NCBI RefSeq assembly: GCF_000380565.1
Contig: NZ_AQYJ01000028.1
Span: forward strand, 434,001-498,000
Origin: Microbulbifer variabilis ATCC 700307
GTDB taxonomy: Bacteria; Pseudomonadota; Gammaproteobacteria; Pseudomonadales; Cellvibrionaceae
Reading direction: 5' to 3'
Length of the DNA stretch: 64,000 nt
Shown: positions 20,258-29,700 of the stretch, piece after piece
Layout of the letters: each line of letters opens with the position of its first letter
Position numbering within the stretch: position 1 is the stretch's first letter
Made by a program: the position numbers and the translations under genes
The notes under the pieces: generated by a model
The model's input: only the letters and a program-made list of their open reading frames with translations
The model's database searches: none
Told to the model about the DNA's origin: nothing

Positions 20258-21370
20258 ATGGAATTAAATACGGTTGAAGAACTGATCGATGATATCCGCC
20301 AGGGCAAAATGGTGATCCTGATGGATGATGAAGATCGTGAGAATGAAGGTGACCTGGTGATGGCGGCGGAGCAGGTACGCGCCGAAGACATCAATTTTAT
20401 GGCTACCCATGCCCGCGGACTGATTTGTATGCCCATGTCCAAGGAGCGCTGTGAGCAACTGGACCTGCCGCTGATGTCGCGGGAAAACGGTGCCCAGTTC
20501 AGTACAAACTTCACCGTATCTATTGAGGCTGCTGAGGGAGTTACTACCGGTATTTCTGCTGCAGATCGAGCGCGCACCGTACGCGCCGCAGTGGGTAGGA
20601 ATGCCAAGCCCAGTGATATCGTACAACCCGGCCATATTTTCCCGATTATGGCCCAGCCTGGTGGCGTATTGAGCCGCGCGGGCCATACCGAGGCAGGCTG
20701 CGATCTGGCGCGTCTGGCGGGCTTCGAGGCCGCCGCTGTGATCGTTGAGATCATGAATGAAGACGGCACTATGTCGCGCCGCCCGGATCTGGAAAAGTTT
20801 GCTAAAGAACACGATCTCAAGATCGGTACTATCGCCGACCTGATTACCTATCGCGCTTTGAATGAAAAGACCGTTGAGTGTGTTAATGAGCGCAAAGTGC
20901 GTACCGAATTCGGTGAATTCAAATTGCGCACCTATCTCGATAAAGCACGACGGGAGAGACATTTCGCATTTATTAAAGGGGATCCCACTCCGGAAGAGCC
21001 GACTCTGGTGCGGGTGCATGTGGGCAATACACTGCGTGATGTACTCACAATTCGCCGAGGCGACGAAAAATTTGTCCCCTGGACTTTCCGCCGCGCAATG
21101 CAGCGTATTGAGAAAGAAGGTAAAGGCGTTGTGGTGCTTATCTGCCACAACGAAACCACCGAAGAGATTGAGGAAAGTATCGACTGGCTGATCAGCGGCA
21201 AGCAGCAGCGCCCCAGCCAGGACCTGGTCTACAAGCAGGTGGGCACAGGTTCTCAGATACTGCGTGACCTCAAGGTACGCAAGATGCGCCTGATGAGTGC
21301 ACCGTTTAAGTTCAGTGCCATTTCCGGATTTGAATTGGAAGTGGAAGAGTATCTGAACGCCGAAGAGTAA
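20258..21370 (+). CDS. ribBA: 3,4-dihydroxy-2-butanone 4-phosphate synthase with a degenerate GTP cyclohydrolase II domain
   Basis: A 370-residue two-domain protein. The RibB half is intact: MDDEDRENEGDLVMAAEQ, HARGLICMPM and the catalytic HTEAGCDLARLAGF. It makes dihydroxybutanone phosphate from ribulose 5-phosphate. The C-terminal half (from about residue 205) is shaped like RibA but lacks the zinc-binding CxxxxxxxxCxC segment that the separate RibA at 24579 has ([10 protein letters not shown]). It also lacks the RQEGRGIGL active-site stretch. It is therefore probably inactive as a cyclohydrolase and may serve a structural or regulatory role. This matches the proteobacterial pattern of keeping a stand-alone ribA. 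Confidence 0.9.
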   Translation: MELNTVEELIDDIRQGKMVILMDDEDRENEGDLVMAAEQVRAEDINFMATHARGLICMPMSKERCEQLDLPLMSRENGAQFSTNFTVSIEAAEGVTTGISAADRARTVRAAVGRNAKPSDIVQPGHIFPIMAQPGGVLSRAGHTEAGCDLARLAGFEAAAVIVEIMNEDGTMSRRPDLEKFAKEHDLKIGTIADLITYRALNEKTVECVNERKVRTEFGEFKLRTYLDKARRERHFAFIKGDPTPEEPTLVRVHVGNTLRDVLTIRRGDEKFVPWTFRRAMQRIEKEGKGVVVLICHNETTEEIEESIDWLISGKQQRPSQDLVYKQVGTGSQILRDLKVRKMRLMSAPFKFSAISGFELEVEEYLNAEE

Positions 21371-21428
21371 ATAGAGCTGTAACGTCGACAAGTACCGGCG
21401 TTATAGAAAGAAATATGGACTGGAAATT

Positions 21429-21899
21429 ATGAATAATATTCAAGTGATCGAAGGGGATTTTGTCGGCAGCACTGGCAAGTATGCGCTGTTGGTCAGTCGC
21501 TGGAATAGTTTTGTCGTTGAGAGCCTGAAAGATGGTGCACTGGATACCCTGCGTCGCAAGGGCATCAAGGATGAAGATATCACTATCTACTATGCGCCGG
21601 GTGCTTTCGAATTCCCATTGGCCGCTCAAAAATTGGCTGAGACTAAGAAGTTCGATGCCATTATTGCCCTGGGAGCGGTGATTCGTGGCGGCACCCCACA
21701 TTTTGAATATGTGGCTGGCGAGTGCACCAAGGGCCTGGCCCAGGTATCACTGAATACCGGTATCCCGGTAACTTTTGGTGTGCTTACCGTGGACTCTATC
21801 GAACAGGCGATTGAGCGATCCGGCACCAAGGCTGGTAACAAGGGTTGTGAGGCTGCCGAGACGGCTCTGGAAATGGTTTCCCTGCTCGGCAAAATTTAA
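21429..21899 (+). CDS. ribH: 6,7-dimethyl-8-ribityllumazine synthase
   Basis: A 156-residue enzyme that condenses the RibD-pathway product with the RibB product to form lumazine. It shows [21 protein letters not shown], the substrate loop [14 protein letters not shown], and [19 protein letters not shown] with the catalytic histidine. [20 protein letters not shown] is typical of the C-terminal half. It stands between ribBA and nusB in the conserved order. Confidence 0.96.
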   Translation: MNNIQVIEGDFVGSTGKYALLVSRWNSFVVESLKDGALDTLRRKGIKDEDITIYYAPGAFEFPLAAQKLAETKKFDAIIALGAVIRGGTPHFEYVAGECTKGLAQVSLNTGIPVTFGVLTVDSIEQAIERSGTKAGNKGCEAAETALEMVSLLGKI

Positions 21900-21964
21900 A
21901 TTGCCGAAGTGCCGGCCTATTTTGCCGGCACCCCCATTCTGTGAAGTATCTACCGGAAAAAACA

Positions 21965-22408
21965 ATGACCGTAACTGCATCCGCTCGCCGCAAGGCGCGT
22001 CACTACGCCATGCAGGCGCTCTACCAGTGGCAGATTGCCGGCGCCAGCCTTAATACGATTGAAGCTGAGTTTCATGCTGACAATGATATGAGCAAGGCCG
22101 ACGTGGAATATTTCCGCGATATTTTCCACGGTGTTGCCAAGAATCTGGACGAAGTTGAGAGTGCTTTCACTCCGCACCTGGACCGTAAAGTGGATGAGCT
22201 CGACCCAGTTTCCAGAGCCCTTCTGCGTATGTCCACCTACGAATTAAAAAATCGTATTGATGTGCCCTACAAAGTTGTCATTAACGAAGCTGTAGCTTTG
22301 GCGAAAAAATTTGGTCCTACCGATGCCTTCAAATTCATTAACGGCATCCTGGATAAAACAGCTGCGGATCTGCGTGCGCCAGAAGTGGCGGCGGACAAGA
22401 AAGCCTGA
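21965..22408 (+). CDS. nusB: transcription antitermination factor NusB
   Basis: A 147-residue all-helical factor that binds boxA RNA together with ribosomal protein S10 during rRNA transcription. It shows ARRKARHYAMQALYQWQIAG at the N-terminus, then LDPVSRALLRMSTYEL and VVINEAVALAKKFGPTDAFKFINGILD. The ATG at 21965 gives the usual N-terminus; the frame is open from a GTG at 21941 that adds eight residues. It follows ribH, the standard arrangement in gammaproteobacteria. Confidence 0.95.
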   Translation: MTVTASARRKARHYAMQALYQWQIAGASLNTIEAEFHADNDMSKADVEYFRDIFHGVAKNLDEVESAFTPHLDRKVDELDPVSRALLRMSTYELKNRIDVPYKVVINEAVALAKKFGPTDAFKFINGILDKTAADLRAPEVAADKKA

Positions 22409-22416
22409 AGCAGAAA

Positions 22417-23364
22417 ATGGGAGCTGCTCCGGGCGAGTTTGAAATTATTCGTGACTTTTTTGCCAGTGCTCCGCAAGGGCAGGGTGTGGTTCTGGGAATT
22501 GGTGATGATTGCGCTTTGCTACAGGTTCCCAGCCAGGGCCAATTGGCTACGTCTATGGATACTTTGGTGGCGGGTCGACATTTTCCCGCCGAGGCCGACC
22601 CGGCGGCGATAGCTGCCCGAGCGCTGCGGGTTAACCTCAGTGACCTGGCTGCCATGAATGCCCGGCCACTCTGGTTTACTCTGGCGCTTACCTTACCTGA
22701 AAGTGACGCTAACTGGTTGCGCAAATTTTCCAGTGGTTTACTGCAAACCGCTGCGCAGTTTGGCGTTTCCCTGGTGGGAGGAGACACTACAGCCGGTCCT
22801 CTGTCGATTACTATCCAGGTGATTGGACAGACTGCCCGGCCATTGCGCCGTGATGGTGCCGGTTGTGGAGATTCTATTTATGTTAGTGGCCCTCTGGGGG
22901 CGGCAGCTGCTGCCCTGCCGGTAATTCTCGGTGATCAGCGGGTGCCAGCTGAGGTGCAACATCAGGCTGAGCACGCCTTTTATTTTCCCGAGCCGCAATT
23001 CGCCACTGCGGCAGCGATTTCTGACTTCGCCAGCAGCGCTTTAGATATTTCCGATGGCTTGATAGCAGACCTGGCCCATATTTGTGAGTCCAGCCACGTC
23101 AGCGCTGATATTTATCTGGAGCGCCTGCCTGTTTCTCCCATAGCGCAGTCACTTGCTGGTGCGAATGCCCTTTCTTTATCTGCTGGTGGTGGCGATGATT
23201 ACCAGCTTTGTTTTACTGTGCCCCCGGAAAAGGTGGAATCAGTGGAAAAGCTGGAGCTAGGAGTGACTGCTATTGGGACTCTAAGTGCTGGCGCTGCCGA
23301 AGTGCGTTGCTGGCACAATGGTGAGCCCTGGCAAGCGCCGTCAAAGGGCTACCAACACTTTTGA
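22417..23364 (+). CDS. thiL: thiamine-monophosphate kinase
   Basis: A 315-residue kinase that makes thiamine diphosphate from thiamine monophosphate. It shows EFEIIRDFFA at the N-terminus, GIGDDCALL, the metal-binding SMDTLVAGRHFP, VGGDTT, ALDISDGLIADLAHI and SAGGGDDYQLCF. It starts eight bases after the nusB stop, so the two are co-transcribed, and pgpA follows. Confidence 0.95.
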   Translation: MGAAPGEFEIIRDFFASAPQGQGVVLGIGDDCALLQVPSQGQLATSMDTLVAGRHFPAEADPAAIAARALRVNLSDLAAMNARPLWFTLALTLPESDANWLRKFSSGLLQTAAQFGVSLVGGDTTAGPLSITIQVIGQTARPLRRDGAGCGDSIYVSGPLGAAAAALPVILGDQRVPAEVQHQAEHAFYFPEPQFATAAAISDFASSALDISDGLIADLAHICESSHVSADIYLERLPVSPIAQSLAGANALSLSAGGGDDYQLCFTVPPEKVESVEKLELGVTAIGTLSAGAAEVRCWHNGEPWQAPSKGYQHF

Positions 23365-23418
23365 ACTGGCACTTTTAATGAGTAGAGAACGCCACTAGAG
23401 GCCTTGGATACAAACACT

Positions 23419-23907
23419 ATGAGTGGAAAGAACCCGACTTTTCCCCAGCTCCTGCGTGACCCCACCATGCTACTGGCCTTTGGTTTTGGTTCCGGCCTCG
23501 CTCCAAAGGCGCCTGGCACCTTCGGCACTTTAGTTGCGATTCCATTTTGGTGGTTAATGCAGGGGTTGTCGCCAGCCTGGTATTTAGGGATTGTTCTTCT
23601 GGCGGGCCTGCTGGGCTGTTATTTATGCGGTGCAGCTGCTCGCAAGCTGGGTGTCCATGATCACGGTGGGATAGTCTGGGATGAAATGGTGGGTTACTGG
23701 CTTACCATGTTTTTGGCCCCTGCAGGTTGGGCGTGGGCCCTGTATGGCTTTGTGCTTTTCCGCATATTTGATATTGCAAAGCCCCCACCCATCAATTGGG
23801 CTGATAAGAAAGTGCGAGGTGGCATCGGGATTATGCTGGACGATATACTTGCTGCCGTTTACGCAGGTCTGGTGTTGCAACTGACTGCCTGGATACTGGG
23901 AGCCTAG
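23419..23907 (+). CDS. pgpA: phosphatidylglycerophosphatase A
   Basis: A 162-residue inner-membrane phosphatase that removes phosphate from phosphatidylglycerophosphate. It has GFGSGLAPKAPGTFGTL, HDHGGIVWDEMVGYWLTM with the conserved acidic residues, and FRIFDIAKPPPINWAD, plus several hydrophobic segments. The ATG at 23419 (MSGKNPTF) is preferred over a TTG at 23404. It completes the nusB-thiL-pgpA run. Confidence 0.94.
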   Translation: MSGKNPTFPQLLRDPTMLLAFGFGSGLAPKAPGTFGTLVAIPFWWLMQGLSPAWYLGIVLLAGLLGCYLCGAAARKLGVHDHGGIVWDEMVGYWLTMFLAPAGWAWALYGFVLFRIFDIAKPPPINWADKKVRGGIGIMLDDILAAVYAGLVLQLTAWILGA

Positions 23908-23925
23908 CGGGATAAGGAAGACGCG

Positions 23926-24561
23926 ATGCGCAGCTACATACTGTTCTTATTTGGCTTTCTGATTACCGCCGAGGTAGGAGCACAGCAGGTACAATTGAGA
24001 GGCCTGTTCGGCGATAGAGCCTTATTGGAAATCGATGGTCGCCAGCGAATTTTGAAAAGTGGTGATAAATCCCCTGAAGGCGTCCTTCTCCTGGAGACAA
24101 CTAGCAGCCACGCACGTATCAATGTTGCTGGTCGAGAACAGAAACTCACCCTGGATGCACCTATAGCGGCGAGCTATGCCAAAGCGGATAAGGCGGAGGT
24201 GCGGCTCTCCGCTGATAGCCGAGGTCACTACAGTACAGATGCTTGGGTGAATGGAATGCGGGTGCCGATGATGGTGGATACTGGAGCAACCAGTATCGCA
24301 ATCAATTATCCTACTGCGCGGCGCCTGGGTTTGAACCTCAGCTCAGCTAGAAAAATACCCATTTCTACTGCAAATGGGATGACGAGTGCATACCTGATAA
24401 ATCTCAGCAGTGTCACTATCGGCGGTATTAAACTGCACAATGTCGCGGCCACTGTGCACTCTGATGATTTTCCCCGTGTCGTCCTTTTGGGAAACAGTTT
24501 TCTGGGGCGGGTAGATATGGAACAGCAGAGTGGCGTACTGATATTGCGTGCTCGGAACTGA
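23926..24561 (+). CDS. secreted retropepsin-like aspartic protease (clan AA, TIGR02281 type)
   Basis: A 211-residue protein with a signal peptide (MRSYILFLFGFLITAEVGA). The first half is beta-rich (LRGLFGDRALLEIDGRQRIL) and the second is a pepsin-like fold. The catalytic motif MMVDTGATSIAI is followed by ISTANGMTSAY, VTIGGIKLHNVAATV and the hydrophobic motif VVLLGNSFLGRVDM. It is expected to act in the periplasm as a homodimer; its substrate is unknown. It sits 18 bases after pgpA and 17 before ribA. Confidence 0.83.
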   Translation: MRSYILFLFGFLITAEVGAQQVQLRGLFGDRALLEIDGRQRILKSGDKSPEGVLLLETTSSHARINVAGREQKLTLDAPIAASYAKADKAEVRLSADSRGHYSTDAWVNGMRVPMMVDTGATSIAINYPTARRLGLNLSSARKIPISTANGMTSAYLINLSSVTIGGIKLHNVAATVHSDDFPRVVLLGNSFLGRVDMEQQSGVLILRARN

Positions 24562-24578
24562 ATTGAAGAGGTATTAAG

Positions 24579-25196
24579 TTGACCATTCGATATGTAGAGT
24601 CCTCAAAGCTGCCCACATCCTGGGGAATGTTTGAGATGCACGGTTTCGAGGAAGTGGAAACCGGTAAAGAGCACGTGGTGCTCACTATGGGGGATTTCGA
24701 CACCAATGAACCCTTGTTAGCCCGCATTCATTCAGAGTGCCTGACCGGAGATGCGCTCTTCTCACTGCGCTGTGATTGCGGTGCCCAGTTACAGCATGCG
24801 ATGCATCGCATTGCGATGGAAGGGCGCGGAGCGATTTTTTACCTTCGCCAGGAAGGTCGTGGCATCGGCCTTTTAAACAAGATTCGCGCTTACCACCTAC
24901 AGGATTGTGGTGCGGATACGGTGGAAGCCAACGAGCAGTTGGGCTTTGGTGCTGATATGCGGGATTACTCTATTCTGAAAGCGATGATCGAGCACCTGGG
25001 AATCCATGCTATTCGTCTGATGACCAATAACCCGCGCAAAGTAAAAGCGTTGGAGGATTTGGGGATTAATGTGACTGAGCGCTTGCCGCACCAATCCGGA
25101 CGCAATCCCCACAATGCCAAGTATTTGTCCACCAAGAAAGGTAAGCTTGGTCATTTGATTGAAAATGAGGATGAAGAAGGAAAAGAGGGAAACTAA
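24579..25196 (+). CDS. ribA: GTP cyclohydrolase II
   Basis: A 205-residue enzyme for the first committed step of riboflavin synthesis. The zinc ligands lie in [21 protein letters not shown]. The catalytic region is [22 protein letters not shown], followed by [10 protein letters not shown] and [13 protein letters not shown]. The reading starts with TTG at 24579, eight bases after AGAGG; no in-frame ATG gives a full-length protein. This TTG start may lower expression. It supplies the activity missing from the RibBA protein at 20258. Confidence 0.93.
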   Translation: MTIRYVESSKLPTSWGMFEMHGFEEVETGKEHVVLTMGDFDTNEPLLARIHSECLTGDALFSLRCDCGAQLQHAMHRIAMEGRGAIFYLRQEGRGIGLLNKIRAYHLQDCGADTVEANEQLGFGADMRDYSILKAMIEHLGIHAIRLMTNNPRKVKALEDLGINVTERLPHQSGRNPHNAKYLSTKKGKLGHLIENEDEEGKEGN

Positions 25197-25221
25197 CTTT
25201 CACTTCTCTTTAAGTATCCCA

Positions 25222-25257
25222 ATAAAAAAGGCCGGAGTTATCCGGCCTTTTTTATTT
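25222..25257 (+). terminator. bidirectional terminator between ribA and the amidohydrolase gene
   Basis: The stem AAAAAGGCCGG / CCGGCCTTTTT has an AGTTAT loop, with A-run and T-run on the two sides. It lies between two convergent genes. Confidence 0.86.
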
Positions 25258-25321
25258 TGTAGAAATTATTTAAAGCTGAGTTCGGATATTTCAAACTCGG
25301 TTTTAAACTATTCAGAGGCTT

Positions 25322-26596
25322 TTAATTCTTAAAGACCTTGCCCCCTTTCATCACAAAATCCACATCTAAAAGTTCATCGATATTATCCAGTGGCGAGCCA
25401 TCGGTGGCGATAATATCGGCATACTTACCGGACTCAATGGTGCCCAGTGAATCGCTCATATCGATCAGGTCGGCGGCGTTAACGGTAGCGGATTGCAGGA
25501 TGGCCATATTATCCATACCGGCTTCACTCATCAGGACCGCCTCGCGGGCATTGATGCCGTGTTTGGATACACCTGAGTCGGTGCCGAAAGCAATTTTTAC
25601 TCCGGCATCGACCGCTTTACGGAAATTGCCGCGCATGTCCGTGCCAACACGTATGGCTTTTTCCTTCTGAGCCTCAGATAAAACATCGGTATTTTTTGCC
25701 AGCTGTACCACGGTATCACCGGCGAGAAGGGTCGGAACCAGGTAGGCGCCGGTTTCTTTAAATAGCCTATGGGCGCGGGGGCCCGCGTAGGTGCCGTGCT
25801 CAATACTGTCTACACCAGCCTCCAATGCGGCAATAATGCCTTCTTCCTGGTGCGCATGACTGGCTACCTTGCGCCCCATACGCTGGGCTGCCAGGACCAC
25901 CTCTTTTAGCTCATCCATTTCCATCTGCTGGCCGGTACCTGTAGCGCGATCGGTAAGTACACCACCGGTAGAGGTAATCTTGATAAAGTCAGCGCCGTAT
26001 TTGATCGCATGACGGGTCGCACGGCGGCAATCGTAGGGGCCGTCGCATACAGTTCTGGTTTTGTCGTCATGCAACGCCATTAACTCGGGGCTGACCCCAC
26101 TGATATCTGCATGCCCTCCGGTAATACCCACTCCGCCGGCTGCAATAATACGTGGGCCATCTACCCAGCCATTGTTGATTGCATCGCGCATTGCATACAT
26201 TTCTTCACCGCTATTACCCGCATCGCGCACAGTGGTGAAACCAGATTTCAGAATACGCATGCCAAACATTTGCGAGCGCATTTGGGTCAGTGGCATGGAC
26301 ATCTTAAGGGTTTCGGAATCATTTTGGGGTCCCAGCTCATTTTGCAGGTGAACGTGCATATCCATTAAGCCCGGCATTACGAAGCTTTCCCTAAGATCAA
26401 TGACTTCGGCATCATCTCTGTTCACATAACCAGGGCTGATGGAAGTAATCCTGCCATCCTCGATTATTACGCTTTGCTCTTTTAAAGGTTTTTTACCGGG
26501 AACAGCGAGGAGTGTGCCTGCGTGGATAATGGTTTCTGCCAGCACTGAGGAAGAGAAAAGAGTCACTGCGATACCGCAGAGAAGGAAACGCTTCAT
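25322..26596 (-). CDS. secreted amidohydrolase (imidazolonepropionase/prolidase-like)
   Basis: A 424-residue metal-dependent hydrolase with a signal peptide (MKRFLLCGIAVTLFSSSVLA). The metal motif is MDMHVHLQNE. The bridging lysine is in YGADFIKITSTGG. Histidines lie in VASHAHQEEGI and DSIEHGTYAG, and the catalytic aspartate in AFGTDSGVSKHG. The closest characterised relatives cleave Xaa-Pro or Xaa-Arg/Lys dipeptides, so a periplasmic peptidase role is likely. The exact substrate cannot be read from sequence. It is a single-gene unit flanked by terminators. Confidence 0.85.
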   Translation of the reverse strand: MKRFLLCGIAVTLFSSSVLAETIIHAGTLLAVPGKKPLKEQSVIIEDGRITSISPGYVNRDDAEVIDLRESFVMPGLMDMHVHLQNELGPQNDSETLKMSMPLTQMRSQMFGMRILKSGFTTVRDAGNSGEEMYAMRDAINNGWVDGPRIIAAGGVGITGGHADISGVSPELMALHDDKTRTVCDGPYDCRRATRHAIKYGADFIKITSTGGVLTDRATGTGQQMEMDELKEVVLAAQRMGRKVASHAHQEEGIIAALEAGVDSIEHGTYAGPRAHRLFKETGAYLVPTLLAGDTVVQLAKNTDVLSEAQKEKAIRVGTDMRGNFRKAVDAGVKIAFGTDSGVSKHGINAREAVLMSEAGMDNMAILQSATVNAADLIDMSDSLGTIESGKYADIIATDGSPLDNIDELLDVDFVMKGGKVFKN

Positions 26597-26704
26597 GATT
26601 TGTGTACCTATTTATTATTTAAGCACAAGCTAAATCAATCTGCGGAATATGACAATTATGGGTTTATTACTTGGTGAGAGCCGGAAAAAAGTTTCTAAAA
26701 AATC

Positions 26705-26737
26705 CAAAAAAAGACCGGAAAATCCGGCCTTTTTTAA
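26705..26737 (-). terminator. terminator after the pullulanase gene
   Basis: On the minus strand the stem GGCCGGA / TCCGGTC precedes a long T-run. It lies 12 bases beyond the pulA stop. Confidence 0.8.
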
Positions 26738-26748
26738 TCTGTGGAGAA

Positions 26749-29700
26749 TTAATATCTGCGGCGTGGCTGCACAAATACTGCGGTAGTTCGGCCGGGCAGA
26801 GTAAAGGTGCCGCTGCTCCGATCAAATTTCACTTTGTACAGGCGTGAGTCTACAGAGCGACGCTGACGTGGGTGCTTGAACAGGTACTCACCAATGAGGT
26901 TTTCGCTGCTAAATTCTAATGATTCGTCATCGCCATTAAACAGCACCACAATACGTTCAAAGCGGCGATCGATGTTGCCATTGGCATCGGATAACTCCAT
27001 CACAATCAGCCCAGGAATCTGGCCGGGTCCGGTGTTGAGGAAATTGAGGTGTGCCTTTACGGACTCTGCATCAGACAAGCGGAACAGGGGAGAGCTGTTG
27101 CGAATCGCCAGCTGCTCGCGGAATAGAGCGGAGCTCCACAAGCGGTGCCGGCGCTCGGGAGCCAATTCCGGGTTTGCCAGTAAAGGTTGCATCAGGGACC
27201 AGTTATCTTCGTTTTTATCGGCGATAGGCAAACCTATACCCCAATTATCGGTGGCGAGGCTGAAGTCCAGTGCATTAAACCAGTCACCGGAATTGTAACT
27301 GTCCCGATCCATCGACTTTGAGCGCAGGAAATCCTGGCCTGCGTGGATAAACGGCACTCCCTGGGCGAACAGAACCAGGGAATTACTGAATGCCTGGATA
27401 CGCACTCGTTCAGCCAAGTCGGCGCTGTCGCTGGCTTTGATCTGTACTCCGTCGAACAGCGTCTCGTTGTCGTGGGCGGCAATATAATTAATGGATTCCT
27501 GCGGGTCGGCGGTATAGCCGGTGGGCTGGCCGTTATAGACCAGCTCGCTGCCGGTAATGATATTGCCGTTGGCATCTTCAAAAGGATAATCCGCCAGGTT
27601 GCCGGCGAGGGAAACGCGGACTTTATCTGTCAGGGTTAGCAGTGTGGCACGCTCATCTTCTCCCTCAAACTTGCCGTTGCTGTCGGTGAACAGACCGGTA
27701 CCAAAGCCCTGCTCCTCAAAGCCTCCGAAGGGGTTGCCGCCACGCACGGAATCGCGCAGGCGATCGTTAAAAGTGCCTATACCGCTGCCCGCCATATTGC
27801 CCTGGCGGGCCTGTACAAAGCGAGCATCGTCAGCCACCTCGCCAAAATTCCAGCCCTCGCCGTACAGGTAGATAGCGTTGCCATCGACACCATCGGCTGC
27901 CGGGGTCAGTGATTGCAATGCCGCTTGCGCCTTGAGGATATTGTCGAGGCTGTGGTGTCCCATCAGATCGAAACGGAAGCTGTCCACCTTATAGGCCTGG
28001 GCCCAGGTGACCAGGGAATCGATCATCAGCTTTTCCATCATGGCGTGCTCACTGGCGGTGTTGGCGCAGCAGCTGCTCATTTCCACACCGCCCTCCAGAT
28101 TGCGGCGGTGATAATAGCCGGGGACGATTTTATCGAGTACGGAGTTGTCGTATTGGCCATAGGAGCTGGTGTGGTTGTAAACCACGTCCATCACCAGCCG
28201 CAGGCCGGAGTGGGATAACCCTTGCACCATTTGACGGAATTCGCGAATGCGCGCAGGTCCATCGGGAGCGCTGCTATAACTGCCTTCGGGGACCGTGTAG
28301 TGCAATGGATCGTAGCCCCAGTTAAAGCCATCGGTATCGCGAACAGAATCCACCTGGGCCTGCTGCTCGCTGCTGTCCGATGCGTAGTCTGAGAGGTCCG
28401 GGGTTTGCTGCTGCTGCGTGCGATCCTCATTGACTGTGGCAAAGTCAAAGGCCGGCAGCAGGTGGATATGGGTGAGGCCGGCGCGGGCCAGTTTATTGAG
28501 GTGGCGCATGCCGTCGCTGTGCTTGCGGGTGAAAGCCTTGAAGGTGCCGCGCTCTGCTTCGGGGACAGTTTGATCCGCAATACTGAAATCGCGTACGTGC
28601 AGCTCGTAGACACTGATATCTTCCGGCTGGGTTAACTGGGGCTTGCGCAGGCGGTCCCAACCGCGCGGCTTCAGGTCCTGGTCATCCAGGTTGACGATCT
28701 GGCTTTTGCCGCTATTGATGGAGAGACTCAGGGAGTAGGGGTCGGTGACCAGGTTGGTTTCAACCTGGCGGCTGAAGTAGGAGTACACCTCGACCTCGTA
28801 GAGGTAAAAGCTGCGGTCCCACTGCTTATCGATATCGGCACTCCAAACCCCGGTAGATTCATCGCGCAGCATGGATACCACCTGATCGGCGCTATGACTG
28901 CTGGAGTCTGTAAACAGGTGCAGCTTTACTGCCCGTGCGGTGGGTGCCCAAAGATCGAGTTGGATACTCTCCTCGCCGACACGGGCACCGAGTTCACCGT
29001 CGTAGTAAAAGCGATCATCGAGCGCACCTGCCATCTGCACACCAGTCGCATCCAGTAAGTTGCCCTCCGCATCGTAAGCGGCGAGGGCGAGCTGCTGGGT
29101 GACCAGATCACTGATGGAGGCCTGCCCTGGCAATTGCCAGGCACTGAAACTGGCCAGGTGTGGGAATTTTTGTTGGGCGCTGTCGGGCAGGGTGGCGAGA
29201 GGGGTGAGATCAATGGTGCCATCGGAACGGATATCACCGTCCTCCAGTTTTAGCTCGGCGCTGTTGCTGTAGTGCAATTTAACCTTGGTGCCTTCCTGCA
29301 CCTGGATATCCCAGGCAAAGCTGCTGGTATCCACCCAGTGCGCTTTATCGCTGCTCAGGTCACCCTTGGCGAAGCCGTCACTGCTGACGGTGACTTCTTT
29401 ACTATTCGAGTCAAAAGCAAAGTAGATTTCGTCGTAATCGGCGACCACGGTAAAGCTGACGTTGGCTCCATTGTTGCCGTAGCTCTCCTCCCAGCCTTCG
29501 TGCAGTGCTACCTTGAATTCATAGGAACCGGCAGGAAGCGCTGAGGTGATAAAGGTGTAGGTGCCATCTCCATCGGCATCCTGCATCCAGCTGCGCAGGC
29601 AACTGGGTTGCCAGTCTCCCGGACACCCCAGCAGGGATTGGAAGTTGCCGGCTACAGCGGCGACCACGCTACTGTGGTTGTCGGTGATCCAGTGAGTCTC

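Noticed and set aside
20264..21391. A 375-codon minus-strand frame across ribBA
   Set aside because: It is fully antisense to a well-recognised riboflavin gene and resembles no protein family; a codon-bias shadow.
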